Below are positions 26,786 through 35,322 of a stretch of DNA of 64,000 nucleotides, piece after piece; positions within the stretch are counted from its first letter, which is position 1, and each line of letters starts with the position of its first letter. Below the pieces are notes generated by a model that ran no database searches, was not told the DNA's origin, and saw nothing but the letters and a program-made list of their open reading frames with translations. Location: positions 638,861 to 702,860 of the forward strand of contig NZ_MVJM01000001.1 of the NCBI RefSeq assembly GCF_002156385.1. Direction: 5' to 3'. The translations under genes and the position numbers were made by a program. Source of the stretch: Halalkalibacter urbisdiaboli. Lineage in GTDB: Bacteria; Bacillota; Bacilli; Bacillales; Bacillaceae_D.

Positions 26786-27534
26786 GGAGAAAACTAACTT
26801 ATTTCGCACCGTTTTTGCTTAGTGTATGCTTTCTTATTAGTTGGGAAGCCATAGCACGCTTAATCGAAAAGCCTTATTTATTTCCTAGCCCCGTTGCGAT
26901 TTATTTTAAAATGGTCGATCTACATGATATTTTGTTTTATGTTCATTTACCTGCGACACTTACAATTATTGTTATCGGGTTAGGGCTTTCTACTATTCTA
27001 GGTGTTTTACTAGCGATTTTCATGCATAAGAGTCGCATTCTAGAACAAAGTATTTATCCGATTCTTGTAATGTCTCAAACAATTCCGATTATTGCCTTAG
27101 CTCCGATTTTTGTTCTATGGTTCGGCTATTCCATTTGGAGTAAAGTTGTCGTAACGATTTTGATAACCTTTTTTCCGATTACGGTAAATACCTTTGATGG
27201 ATTAAAAGCAACACCACTTGAATTAAGAGAATTATTTCGGACGATGCAAGCAAATCGATTTGATACGTTTAAAAAGCTTTATATCCCTTCAGCCCTCCCT
27301 TCCTTTTTGTCAGGGATGAAGGTCGCTATTACATTAAGTGTAATCGGTGCAGCAATTGGAGAATGGCTTGGAGCAAATGCAGGTCTTGGCTACTTTAGTC
27401 GGCGAATGATGAATCAATATGATGGACCTGGTGTGTTTGCCCCGATCGTTTGGCTATCTCTTATTGGGGTCATTGGATTTTTACTTATAAAAGCAATTGA
27501 AATTTATTTACTACGATGGAGGAAGACAAAATGA
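26782..27534 (+). CDS. thiX: ThiX, permease subunit of pyrimidine transporter
   Basis: The 250-residue membrane protein has six predicted helices and the permease loop for ATPase contact (about residues 140-185, TFDGLKATPLELRELFRTM and IPSALPSFLSGMKVAI). It is of the same family as SsuC and TauC. The ATGA overlaps with thiZ before and thiY after show tight coupling. Its place in the operon assigns it to uptake of the formylated thiamine pyrimidine. Confidence 0.92.
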   Translation: MRRKLTYFAPFLLSVCFLISWEAIARLIEKPYLFPSPVAIYFKMVDLHDILFYVHLPATLTIIVIGLGLSTILGVLLAIFMHKSRILEQSIYPILVMSQTIPIIALAPIFVLWFGYSIWSKVVVTILITFFPITVNTFDGLKATPLELRELFRTMQANRFDTFKKLYIPSALPSFLSGMKVAITLSVIGAAIGEWLGANAGLGYFSRRMMNQYDGPGVFAPIVWLSLIGVIGFLLIKAIEIYLLRWRKTK

Positions 27535-28541
27535 AAATATTAAAAGGTTTGGTATTGTTAAGCTTGCTGTTATTCATTATGGCAGCATGTAATTCAAACG
27601 AAGCGGAAGAAGGAACTCAGTCTCCTAATGTGGATGAAGCAACTGATACACCAACTGAAGTTCCGAACGTTGATGAAAATCAAGAATTAACTGAAGTCGA
27701 GGTTATGCTCGATTGGTACCCAAATGCGGTCCATACTTTTTTATATGTAGCAATTGAGAACGGTTATTTTGCAGAAGAAGGGCTAGATGTGAAGCTAGTA
27801 TTTCCAGCAAATCCAACTGATCCTATTAATCTTACTGCATCTGGTGCAAATGATTTCGCTTTAAGCTACCAGCCTGATATTCTTTTAGCTCAAGAGCAAG
27901 GATTACCATTAGCAAGTGTCGCTCCGATTGTTCGCTCCCCGTTAAATCATGTTATGTTTTTAACGGAGAAAGGCTATACGCGACCAGCTGATTTAGAAGG
28001 TAAAACGGTTGGTTACCCTGGAATTCCGTTAAATGAAGCCATTTTAAAAACAATGGTTGAATCAGATGGCGGTGATTTCTCAAAAGTTGATATGATCGAT
28101 GTTGGCTTTGAACTTGGAGCTGCCATTACTAGTGAACGTGCTGATGCGATTATCGGTGCCTATATCAACCACGAGTATCCAGTACTTAAACATGAAGGAT
28201 ACGACATCTCTTATTTTAATCCGGAAGAGTTCGGTGTCCCTTCCTATTATGAGCTTGTGTTAATTACAAATGAGACGATGATGAATGAAAATAGCGACCT
28301 TGTTGATGCCTTTTGGCGTGCTGCTGTTAAAGGATACGAGGAAACAAAAGCGAACCCTGAAGAAAGCTTACATGTCCTACTATCCAATCAAGACCAAGCA
28401 AACTTCCCACTCATTGAAGAAGTGGAGAAAGAAAGTCTTGAAATCTTACTAAGCAAGATGGAATCTGCAGATGAAGCTTTTGGCTCTCAAGAGCAAGAGC
28501 ATTGGGACGAAGTAAAAACATGGCTTGATGAAACAAAATAA
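27531..28541 (+). CDS. thiY: ThiY, pyrimidine-binding lipoprotein
   Basis: The 336-residue protein starts MKILKGLVLLSLLLFIMAAC, a lipoprotein signal with the lipobox Cys at residue 20, then an acidic linker and an NMT1/THI5-like binding domain beginning DWYPNAVHTFLYVA. In B. halodurans ThiY binds N-formyl aminomethylpyrimidine. GGAGG lies 8 nt before ATG 27531, and this start overlaps the thiX stop. The operon ends here with a terminator. Confidence 0.93.
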   Translation: MKILKGLVLLSLLLFIMAACNSNEAEEGTQSPNVDEATDTPTEVPNVDENQELTEVEVMLDWYPNAVHTFLYVAIENGYFAEEGLDVKLVFPANPTDPINLTASGANDFALSYQPDILLAQEQGLPLASVAPIVRSPLNHVMFLTEKGYTRPADLEGKTVGYPGIPLNEAILKTMVESDGGDFSKVDMIDVGFELGAAITSERADAIIGAYINHEYPVLKHEGYDISYFNPEEFGVPSYYELVLITNETMMNENSDLVDAFWRAAVKGYEETKANPEESLHVLLSNQDQANFPLIEEVEKESLEILLSKMESADEAFGSQEQEHWDEVKTWLDETK

Positions 28542-28583
28542 AAAAAGGGAGTAGTGATATCAATATCACCTACTCCTTTTTTT
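28542..28583 (+). terminator. Terminator of the thiamine salvage operon
   Basis: A hairpin with arms GGAGTAG...ATATC and GATAT...CTACTCC (about 28548-28577) is flanked by A residues before and seven T residues after. It lies immediately after the thiY stop. Confidence 0.9.
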
Positions 28584-28591
28584 ATTCATAT

Positions 28592-29539
28592 TTATACAAC
28601 CCGATAGACGCTCCCTTTCCCCGTTAAAGCATGTACGAGATTACGAGCAGCAAGCCACGCCATTTCCTCTCGCGTTTTTAAGGTAGCCGACCCGATATGA
28701 GGCAACGTCACAACTTGTTCCATCTTTAGTAATGGGTTTGTTACATCAACCGGCTCCTTTTCAAAGACATCTAAGCCTGCCCCACGAATTTGACCTGTCT
28801 CAAGCGCTTCAATCAGTGCTGGTTCATCTACAGTCGCCCCTCTTGAGGCATTTATAAAGAAAGCAGACCCTTTCATTAAGGAAAACTGTTTTTTTCCAAA
28901 AAACTGATAGGTATCCTTTGTTAATGGTGTCATTAATACGACAAAATCGGCAGACTGAAGTAATTCATCCAATTGTCTATACTTAACGCCTAACTCTTTT
29001 TCTACCTCTTCTTTTCGATTGCGATTGTAATAAATGGTGTTCATATTAAAACCATGGATGGCTCGTTTAGCAATCACCTCACCAATTCTCCCCATACCAA
29101 TCATTCCTAGTGTTGCTCCATGTACATCAGTACCAAACAGCTGCTGGTCAATGCTTTTCGTCCACAGCCCCTGTTTTACATACTGATCAAGTTCGGGAAT
29201 TCTCCTTGCAACAGATAGCATTAAACCTAAAACTAAATCAGCAACAGTATTATCCAACACGAAAGGTGTATGCGTTCCAATCACCTCTCTTTTCTTCATC
29301 GCGTTAATATCGAAATTATTATAGCCAACTGATTTATTACTAACTACCTTTAATTGTGGTGCGTTATCCAACAAAGAATCATTTATCGCAAGTCCACTCG
29401 TGAGTAAACCTTCAGCCTTGGGCAAATGAAGGTGAAGGTCCTCAGCTCTCGGATGCAGCTTTTTAATCTCACAATACTGTTGTAAATACGTCTGAACATC
29501 TTCTGGAATCGGTACAGTAACAATAATATTTTTTTTCAT
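28592..29539 (-). CDS. D-isomer-specific 2-hydroxyacid dehydrogenase
   Basis: This 315-residue enzyme reduces a 2-keto acid with NAD(P)H. It has the catalytic-domain motif SNKSVGYNNFD, the nucleotide loop GMIGMGRIGEVIA, the Arg motif INASRGATVDE, and the catalytic Glu/His region LDVFEKEP and LPHIGSAT. It resembles glyoxylate/hydroxypyruvate or 2-ketogluconate reductases (YvcT type). The exact substrate cannot be fixed. It stands alone, convergent with the thiamine operon. Confidence 0.9.
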   Translation of the reverse strand: MKKNIIVTVPIPEDVQTYLQQYCEIKKLHPRAEDLHLHLPKAEGLLTSGLAINDSLLDNAPQLKVVSNKSVGYNNFDINAMKKREVIGTHTPFVLDNTVADLVLGLMLSVARRIPELDQYVKQGLWTKSIDQQLFGTDVHGATLGMIGMGRIGEVIAKRAIHGFNMNTIYYNRNRKEEVEKELGVKYRQLDELLQSADFVVLMTPLTKDTYQFFGKKQFSLMKGSAFFINASRGATVDEPALIEALETGQIRGAGLDVFEKEPVDVTNPLLKMEQVVTLPHIGSATLKTREEMAWLAARNLVHALTGKGSVYRVV

Positions 29540-29696
29540 TAAACGACTCCTTCTTTTTTTATTATTATAACAGGAGAGTTTAGTAAGGTTAATCCTTTAT
29601 CCAATTTCGATTCCGTTCATATTCCGCACTTACCTAGTCCATCAACAGATCCCTATGCATATCCTGTAGTAAACCTCCTTGAAAGGTGGTGTCACT

Positions 29697-29843
29697 ATGG
29701 GTTACTTCGGTCCTTGGTACGGTGGATACGGCTATTATTGTCCTCCTCCAGTACCTCGTCGACATGGTAGCGGCTTTTTCTTTGCCCTCATTGTCATCAT
29801 TGTCATTTTGCTCATTATTTTTGGAGCAAGACGGTATAGGTAA
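29697..29843 (+). CDS. YjcZ-type small membrane protein
   Basis: This 48-residue peptide starts at ATG 29697 with AAAGGTGGT upstream. The N-terminal third is rich in Gly, Tyr and Pro (MGYFGPWYGGYGYYCPPP). The second half is one hydrophobic helix (FFFALIVIIVILLIIFG) followed by ARRYR. The pattern fits the YjcZ family of small proteins, several of which are made during sporulation in Bacillus. Function is unknown. It is a single gene followed by hairpins. Confidence 0.75.
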   Translation: MGYFGPWYGGYGYYCPPPVPRRHGSGFFFALIVIIVILLIIFGARRYR

Positions 29844-29859
29844 TCCCTGTTATGTGAGG

Positions 29860-29877
29860 GCGCCTGCTATTAGGCGC
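29860..29877 (+). terminator. Short hairpin after the YjcZ-like gene
   Basis: GCGCCT (29860-29865) pairs with AGGCGC (29872-29877). A T run follows only about ten bases later, so termination here may be weak. Two more hairpins follow downstream. Confidence 0.5.
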
Positions 29878-29920
29878 TATTCATCATTTTTCAATTTTAA
29901 AAAAAGCTTGCACGCAAAAA

Positions 29921-29963
29921 GAGGTGTCCCAAAAGGTAAAAAAACTACCGTTTGGGACACCTC
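29921..29963. terminator. Strong hairpin, GAGGTGTCCC repeat type
   Basis: GAGGTGTCCCAAA (29921-29933) pairs perfectly with TTTGGGACACCTC (29951-29963). No T run follows directly. The arm is related to the comER terminator at 8762-8809, which suggests a dispersed family of hairpin repeats. Confidence 0.7.
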
Positions 29964-29970
29964 CATGCAA

Positions 29971-29996
29971 AAACCGTACGATAAATCGTACGGTTT
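29971..29996. terminator. Perfect 12-bp palindrome before ktrB
   Basis: AAACCGTACGAT (29971-29982) is followed after two bases by its exact complement ATCGTACGGTTT (29985-29996). It lies 64 bp beyond the ktrB stop and may serve as a terminator for that operon on the minus strand; read that way it is followed only by mixed sequence. Confidence 0.5.
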
Positions 29997-30060
29997 CACT
30001 ACTTAAAAAGACATTATTTAAATTTTTGAAAAAGATTTTTCCTCCTACTTTAAAGTTATT

Positions 30061-31404
30061 TTAGCCTGTAAACACTTCGCCCTCAGGATAACGAATCATT
30101 GATTTTTGTGCTTTCGCTAAAGAAAACGCAAACGTTAATGGTCCAATCCTACCAAGAAACATTAAAACGATAATAATTTCCTTACCAATATCCGATAAGT
30201 CTCCTGTTAACCCCATTGATAATCCTACTGTCCCAAAGGCTGAGAAAACTTCAAATACAATCATCATAAATGGGGCGTTCCTTTCCGTTATCGTTAAAGT
30301 AAAAATCCCAATAAACACTAATAATAAACTTATCACGCCTATCGCTAATGATCTAACGATTAAATGATGTTTAATCGTTCGTTCAAACACAACCGTTTCA
30401 GTTCTACCTCTTAAAAAAGTCCATACGGCCATGACAATAACTATAAATGTTGTTAACTTAATCCCGCTTCCCGTTGAGGCACTCCCAGCTCCTATAAACA
30501 TTAATAAGAGCATAAAAACAATCGAACCCGGGTTCATACTCCCAATATCGAGAGAATTAAAACCTGCTGTTCGTGGTGTTACAGCTTGAAAATAGGAAGC
30601 CCAAAGCTTATCTCCAACATTTAATGATGCTAATGTAGCAGGATTTGTGTACTCTAAAGCAAAAATAAACAGCATCGCAATACTGTTTAAAATAAGCGTT
30701 CCAACAATCATCAATTTCGTATGCAGTGATAATCGATGGAACTTTTTCGTATTCCATAAATCAGCCAATACAGTAAAGCCGATACCGCCTACAATAAATA
30801 AAAAAGTAATGATGATGTTGATCACAGGATCTCCTACATAGCCCATTAAACTATCGGACCATAACGAAAAACCAGCATTATTAAAGGCAGAAATGGAATG
30901 AAAAATACTCGTATATATCCCAAAAGCCCAACCATACTCTGGGATCCATCTTAAGGATAATATAATTACTGCAATTGATTCCATGACAATCGTAAAGATT
31001 AATAGAATCTTTACAAGCCGGATAACACCGCCAATTGATGTTTGATTGAATGCTTCTTGTACGAGCATTCTTTCCTTTAAACCTATTTTTTTACCGAGAA
31101 CAAGAACGATTAGAACCGCGAACGTCATTAACCCTAAACCACCAATTTGCATTAAGCACATAATCACAATTTGACCAAAGATAGTTAAGTCAGTCCCCGT
31201 ATCTAAGACGACAAGTCCAGTTACAGTCGTAGCCGATGTAGCAGTAAATAATGCATCAAGCCAGCGAATCGGTACCGTTGCTGCAATCGGTAATTTTAAT
31301 AAACACGTACCGATTATAATCGCAATTAGAAAACTTAATGCTAAAATTTGTGGCGGCGACATTTGAATTCTTCGGTGAAGCAATGATTTATTTCCGATTG
31401 ACAT
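30061..31404 (-). CDS. ktrB: K+ uptake channel subunit KtrB
   Basis: KtrB is the membrane pore of the Ktr potassium transporter, driven by Na+ in related systems. The 447-residue protein has four repeated membrane-pore-membrane units with selectivity-filter pieces such as SATTVTGL near residue 58, FNNAGFSLWSDS, TPRTAGFNS and FGTVGLSMGL. ATG 31404 is 2 nt after the ktrA stop. With KtrA it forms an operon under a c-di-AMP riboswitch. It could equally be named ktrD; the operon with ktrA favours ktrB. Confidence 0.92.
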   Translation of the reverse strand: MSIGNKSLLHRRIQMSPPQILALSFLIAIIIGTCLLKLPIAATVPIRWLDALFTATSATTVTGLVVLDTGTDLTIFGQIVIMCLMQIGGLGLMTFAVLIVLVLGKKIGLKERMLVQEAFNQTSIGGVIRLVKILLIFTIVMESIAVIILSLRWIPEYGWAFGIYTSIFHSISAFNNAGFSLWSDSLMGYVGDPVINIIITFLFIVGGIGFTVLADLWNTKKFHRLSLHTKLMIVGTLILNSIAMLFIFALEYTNPATLASLNVGDKLWASYFQAVTPRTAGFNSLDIGSMNPGSIVFMLLLMFIGAGSASTGSGIKLTTFIVIVMAVWTFLRGRTETVVFERTIKHHLIVRSLAIGVISLLLVFIGIFTLTITERNAPFMMIVFEVFSAFGTVGLSMGLTGDLSDIGKEIIIVLMFLGRIGPLTFAFSLAKAQKSMIRYPEGEVFTG

Positions 31405-31406
31405 TA

Positions 31407-32072
31407 TTATAATCCCTCGTCTTCAAAACGCTTTAAGTCGTTTTTATGACCGATGACGATGAGTAAATCATTTTGGTAAATAATTTCATCAGGAACTGGA
31501 GAGACGTTCACATCTTCTCCTCGTTTAATTGCTAAAATCGTACAGCCATATTTCGCACGAACATTGAGGTCAATTAATGAACGGTTGTCTACCTTCTTCG
31601 TTGCTAACAATTCAACGATACTATACTCATCAGAGAGCTCAATATAATCAACGATTTTTTCCGACGTTAAATGTTGTGCAATTCGTATTCCCATATCTTG
31701 TTCTGGGTGAATAATTCGGTCTGCCCCGATTTTATCGAGCACTTTATGATGGTATGCATTTTGTGCCTTTACCCACACTTGGGGTACTTCCATCTCCTTT
31801 AATACTAGGGTAGTTAAAATACTCGACTGAATATTATCACCAATTGCAACAATAACAAAATCAAAATTACGTATACCTAATGATTGTAGCGCCTTCTCAT
31901 CAGTGGCATCTGCAATAACAGCATGAGTTGCAAAGGCTGTAAATTCATTCACCTTTTCATCACTCACATCAATGGCTAACACTTCATGTCCCATGTTGTA
32001 TAGTTCTCTACAAACACTTCCACCAAACCGACCTAAACCGATCACGGCAAACTGTTTCTTTTTATCTGCCAT
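31407..32072 (-). CDS. ktrA: K+ uptake regulatory subunit KtrA (RCK/TrkA domain)
   Basis: KtrA is the cytoplasmic ring that gates KtrB in response to ATP/ADP and c-di-AMP. The 221-residue protein has an N-terminal Rossmann RCK domain with FAVIGLGRFGGSVCREL and the acidic VLAIDVSDEKV, and a C-terminal RCK_C domain (about 135-221). The start ATG 32072 is normal for the family. The gene lies 52 bp from the riboswitch terminator. Confidence 0.93.
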   Translation of the reverse strand: MADKKKQFAVIGLGRFGGSVCRELYNMGHEVLAIDVSDEKVNEFTAFATHAVIADATDEKALQSLGIRNFDFVIVAIGDNIQSSILTTLVLKEMEVPQVWVKAQNAYHHKVLDKIGADRIIHPEQDMGIRIAQHLTSEKIVDYIELSDEYSIVELLATKKVDNRSLIDLNVRAKYGCTILAIKRGEDVNVSPVPDEIIYQNDLLIVIGHKNDLKRFEDEGL

Positions 32073-32124
32073 CCTTTTTCCACTCCTTTATTTGAAAACC
32101 ATCTTCCAATCCGAATCCGCTCAA

Positions 32125-32153
32125 TAAAAAATGACCATCACAAAGAATGGCCA
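32125..32153 (-). terminator. Terminator of the c-di-AMP riboswitch
   Basis: On the minus strand TGGCCAT (32147-32153) pairs with ATGGTCA (32132-32138) and runs into six T residues (complement of 32125-32131). It lies between the aptamer and ktrA, as expected for a riboswitch that stops transcription when ligand is bound. Confidence 0.85.
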
Positions 32154-32290
32154 AATGCGACCTTTCTCCCTTAACGCTGACGAGGTTAGCTGTCGGATTA
32201 GGAATTTGAGAGTATCCCCTCTTACTTAGTAAGATTCACCCCAAGACGATGGTTTAATCGTCGAATCTGGTTCCCCCGCTCAAAATTTGA
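32154..32290 (-). promoter_or_regulatory. c-di-AMP riboswitch (ydaO/yuaA type)
   Basis: Read on the minus strand, this leader shows the conserved blocks of the ydaO class: GAGCGGGGGAACC (32269-32281), GGGGTGAATC, ATCCGACAGCTAACCTCG and CAGCG, then AAGGGAGAAAGG. The class binds c-di-AMP and turns off K+ and osmolyte uptake genes; in B. subtilis one copy precedes ktrAB (yuaA). Its place before ktrA agrees. Confidence 0.95.
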
Positions 32291-32397
32291 TTAAGCGACT
32301 TAAAGGTAAATATTTAGTAGATATAGAGAATTTACTCCTCTTCATTGCTTGTGTCAATACCTTATTCATAATTTTCACAAGAAGATAAGCACATGTT

Positions 32398-32430
32398 AAG
32401 AGCAACGATCGAAGCCGTTGCTCTTTGTTC
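32398..32430. terminator. Hairpin after sigK
   Basis: AAGAGCAACG (32398-32407) pairs with CGTTGCTCTT (32416-32425), just beyond the sigK stop at 32431. The T-rich flank on the minus strand is poor, so it may be an inefficient terminator. Confidence 0.6.
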
Positions 32431-33138
32431 TTATTTTTTTCCCTGACTTTGTTTGTAAAATTCATGAAACAGTTTCATTAGCGCACGCTTTTCAATTCGT
32501 GACACATAGCTTCTTGAAATTCCAAGTTCCTTCGCAATTTCACGCTGTGTACGCTCCTCAAGATTTTCAAGCCCAAAACGAGCAATAACGACTTCCTTTT
32601 CACGCTCATCTAACACATGAATAAACTCGTAAATTTGCTTTTTTTCCATTTTTGTGTGGATAACATCCACGATGTCATCAGCTTCTTCCTGTAGTACATC
32701 GATGAGTGTGATCTCATTTCCTTCCTTATCTGTTCCAATCGGATCGTGAAGGGAGACATCCTTTTTAACCTTTTTAAGTGCTCTTAGGTGCATAAGAATT
32801 TCATTTTCAATACAACGTGCTGCATAAGTTGCCAGTTTTGTCCCTTTGCCTTCTGAATAGCTTTCGATAGCTTTAATTAAACCGATTGTTCCAATCGAGA
32901 TTAGGTCTTCTGTATCTTCTCTTGTATTTTCAAATTTCTTAACAATATGGGCGACAAGGCGTAAGTTATGCTCGATTAGTCGGTTTCGTGCCTCTTCGTC
33001 GCCTTCTTGCATGAGCTTTAAGTATTTACGTTCCTCATCTTTCTTAAGTGGCTGTGGAAACGCGTTGTTTTTGACATATGATACGAAAAGAATCACTTCT
33101 TTAATTAAATACGAAATGGTTGCTAAGATTCCGGACAC
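32431..33138 (-). CDS. sigK: RNA polymerase sigma-K factor, pro-form, uninterrupted
   Basis: Sigma-K directs late mother-cell transcription in spore formation. The 235-residue protein from GTG 33138 begins with the pro-sequence [31 protein letters not shown]-type leader, which tethers it to the membrane until cleaved by SpoIVFB. Region 2 ([32 protein letters not shown]) and region 4 ([39 protein letters not shown]) are intact. GGGGGTGAG precedes the start. The gene is one continuous frame, without the skin element that splits it in B. subtilis. Confidence 0.95.
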   Translation of the reverse strand: MSGILATISYLIKEVILFVSYVKNNAFPQPLKKDEERKYLKLMQEGDEEARNRLIEHNLRLVAHIVKKFENTREDTEDLISIGTIGLIKAIESYSEGKGTKLATYAARCIENEILMHLRALKKVKKDVSLHDPIGTDKEGNEITLIDVLQEEADDIVDVIHTKMEKKQIYEFIHVLDEREKEVVIARFGLENLEERTQREIAKELGISRSYVSRIEKRALMKLFHEFYKQSQGKK

Positions 33139-33232
33139 GATCTCACCCCCAAATATGTCTATATTCATCCTTATGTAAGCTTGGGCTTGGCTGTGTCTGT
33201 ACATATGAAAAAGATTTTACATTCTTTTACAC

Positions 33233-33272
33233 AACCAAACGCGCTTCAACCGAAGATGAAGCGCGTTTGGTT
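33233..33272. terminator. Perfect 16-bp inverted repeat after the deacetylase gene
   Basis: AACCAAACGCGCTTCA (33233-33248) is exactly complementary to TGAAGCGCGTTTGGTT (33257-33272) with an 8-nt loop. It overlaps the stop codon of the deacetylase gene. No long T run follows on either strand. Confidence 0.7.
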
Positions 33273-33834
33273 ACGATAACGTTTTAAACTGGTAACCTTT
33301 TTCTTTCATTTGTTTAATAAGAGAAGACAATGCATCGACTGTTACTTTTCGCTCGTGTAAAAGAATGATGGCTCCATCATGAAGTTGTTTTAAGACATGC
33401 CTAATAATATCATTAGATTGGCTCTCATTCTCCCAGTCAAAGGAATGAACGGACCATAGTACAGGGATAAGGTTCAATTGTTTACATACTTCAAGCGTAT
33501 GTTCGTTATATTGACCAAAAGGAGGACGAAACCAGCATACTTCAGTGTTTGTTAATCTCTCAATCAATTGTTTACTTTTACTAATATCTTGATATTGCGT
33601 TTCGAAAGAGGCATTCTTTAAATTACGATGACGATGTGAATGTGTTCCAATTCGATGTCCTTCTTCAAGTACCCGTTGCCAGGGACGTTTATGATGAAGC
33701 AAACGTGTCTGCCAAAAAAAATGAGCGGGTACCTTTTCGTCTAATAAAATATCAAGGATTTCAGGTAAATAGCGACTAGGTCCATCATCGAATGTTAAGA
33801 CAACCTCTCGTTTATTTGCTGGAGTTTGAGTCAC
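33271..33834 (-). CDS. Polysaccharide deacetylase (NodB domain), 5' end uncertain
   Basis: The 187-residue frame carries the complete NodB catalytic set: TFDDGPS with the metal Asp, HSHRHRN with the metal His pair, RPPFGQY, and LLHER near the end. Such enzymes remove acetyl groups from peptidoglycan or other sugars. The listed GTG 33834 has no good ribosome site. A strong site (AAAGGAGGGG, complement of 33903-33912) precedes GTG 33895-33897, but after four codons an in-frame TGA (33883-33885) blocks that frame. The 16 codons after the TGA look like protein (VPKWEVEFDFHDN). So either an N-terminal nonsense change occurred or translation restarts downstream. Confidence 0.8.
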   Translation of the reverse strand: MTQTPANKREVVLTFDDGPSRYLPEILDILLDEKVPAHFFWQTRLLHHKRPWQRVLEEGHRIGTHSHRHRNLKNASFETQYQDISKSKQLIERLTNTEVCWFRPPFGQYNEHTLEVCKQLNLIPVLWSVHSFDWENESQSNDIIRHVLKQLHDGAIILLHERKVTVDALSSLIKQMKEKGYQFKTLS

Positions 33835-33991
33835 TACCCGATTATCATGGAAATCGAACTCGACTTCCCATTTAGGTACTACTCATGGACTTGTCACGCT
33901 AGCCCCTCCTTTCCTTTAACTATGGTTTATGTTATTCAAGAATGTTCATAAGCATTAATAAAAATATAGTACTGCGATAACAAGAAAAGAC

Positions 33992-35149
33992 TTACGCCCC
34001 TGCGTAAGCCTTATTATCTTGAATTTGAACTAAACGTTGAATCACTTTAGCCAGAAGTAATGTTCGTTCGGTAAACGATGGTATTTCTAAGTACTCTTTT
34101 TCACTGTGGGCATTACCTCCAACTGGTCCTAACCCATCAATTGTTGGGATGCCAAGAGCTGCAGTAAATGACGCATCGGAGCCTCCACCTGTTTTTGTAT
34201 CTTTTATTGTTAAGCCAAGCTCTTTTCCAACATTTTGAACAATGTGAAATAGCTCGGAAATTTTTTCATCTTTAATCATCGGTGGTCGGTTAATGTCTCC
34301 GGTTAATTCTATAATGGTCCCTCTTACATCCGATGATGCGCATACCTCTTCAATTTTATGAGCTAATTCCTCTGCTTGCTCCTGTGTTGCGACACGAACA
34401 TCAATATGCCCTACCGCTCGTGAAGACACAGTATTGACAGCGGCACCACCTTCAATAATTCCAACATTAATAGATACCCCATGTTCATGATCATTTAACT
34501 CATAAAGCTTTACAATTTTATGGGCAAGCTCCTCAATCGCACTACGGCCTTTTTCCGGTTCAATTCCAGAATGGGCAGCTCGTCCCCTTACCTTTAACGT
34601 AAAGCGGCCGTTTCCACGACGTTCTGTAACAACGGAGCCATCTTTTCTAGCAGGCTCCATGACAAGTACATAAGACATTCCTCTTGCTTCCTGTTCAATT
34701 AATGAGCGAGATGTGATTGAACCAATTTCCTCATCTGTTGTTAGTAACACCTTCACATGCTTGTACGATGAATCACCTTGCTCTCTTAATGTTTCAAGCG
34801 CGTAAAGAACGGCCACAAGACTTGCTTTCATATCTATGACTCCTGGTCCGTATGCCCGATTCCCTTCGATTTTAAATGGCCGTTTTTCAGCTGTTCCTTC
34901 TGGAAAAACGGTATCCATATGCGCAACAATTAAAATTGAAGGCATCGTAACTTTAGGGTGGCTAATAATTAAATGATTGCCCCGTTTTCTTTGTTCAATT
35001 TCTTTTATATCATAGCCAAGAGTTTCAAATCTTTTACGTAATATGCTTCCTACTTTGTCAATCCCTTTTTTTTGATAGGAGCCACTGTCAATATTAACGA
35101 GTTCCTCAAGTAACATCAACATATCTTTTTCTTTAGACTGAACGTCCAT
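33992..35149 (-). CDS. M20 family metallopeptidase (carboxypeptidase G2-like)
   Basis: The 385-residue protein has the zinc motifs VAHMDTVFPEGT, GPGVIDMKA, TTDEEIGS with the catalytic Glu, VMEPAR and the C-terminal His in GGNAHSEKEYL. A dimerisation domain lies about residues 180-290. It resembles glutamate carboxypeptidases (CPG2), which cut a C-terminal Glu from folate-like or peptide substrates. The real substrate is unknown. No signal peptide is seen, so it acts in the cytoplasm. It is a single gene. Confidence 0.88.
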   Translation of the reverse strand: MDVQSKEKDMLMLLEELVNIDSGSYQKKGIDKVGSILRKRFETLGYDIKEIEQRKRGNHLIISHPKVTMPSILIVAHMDTVFPEGTAEKRPFKIEGNRAYGPGVIDMKASLVAVLYALETLREQGDSSYKHVKVLLTTDEEIGSITSRSLIEQEARGMSYVLVMEPARKDGSVVTERRGNGRFTLKVRGRAAHSGIEPEKGRSAIEELAHKIVKLYELNDHEHGVSINVGIIEGGAAVNTVSSRAVGHIDVRVATQEQAEELAHKIEEVCASSDVRGTIIELTGDINRPPMIKDEKISELFHIVQNVGKELGLTIKDTKTGGGSDASFTAALGIPTIDGLGPVGGNAHSEKEYLEIPSFTERTLLLAKVIQRLVQIQDNKAYAGA

Positions 35150-35290
35150 CGTGCTTCCCCTTACCTTCCAAACAATTTTTACTTGTTTTAGATGTTACAC
35201 TATTTTTCATGAACAATCGACATAAATTGATGATTTTCTACTCCTATTATATCTTATGTTCGAAGTCAATACACGGTTTCTATTAAATAA

Positions 35291-35322
35291 AACCGAACAA
35301 GCCCTATTGGACTCGCTCGGTT
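35291..35322 (-). terminator. Terminator after the sortase gene
   Basis: On the minus strand AACCGAGCGAGTCC pairs imperfectly with GGGCTTGTTCGGTT (35291-35322) and is followed by TTTATTT. It overlaps the sortase stop codon. Confidence 0.7.

Noticed and set aside
29686-30006. Longer plus-strand frame overlapping the YjcZ-like gene
   Set aside because: It uses another frame, runs through two hairpins and does not look like a protein; the 48-residue frame has a proper start and known composition.
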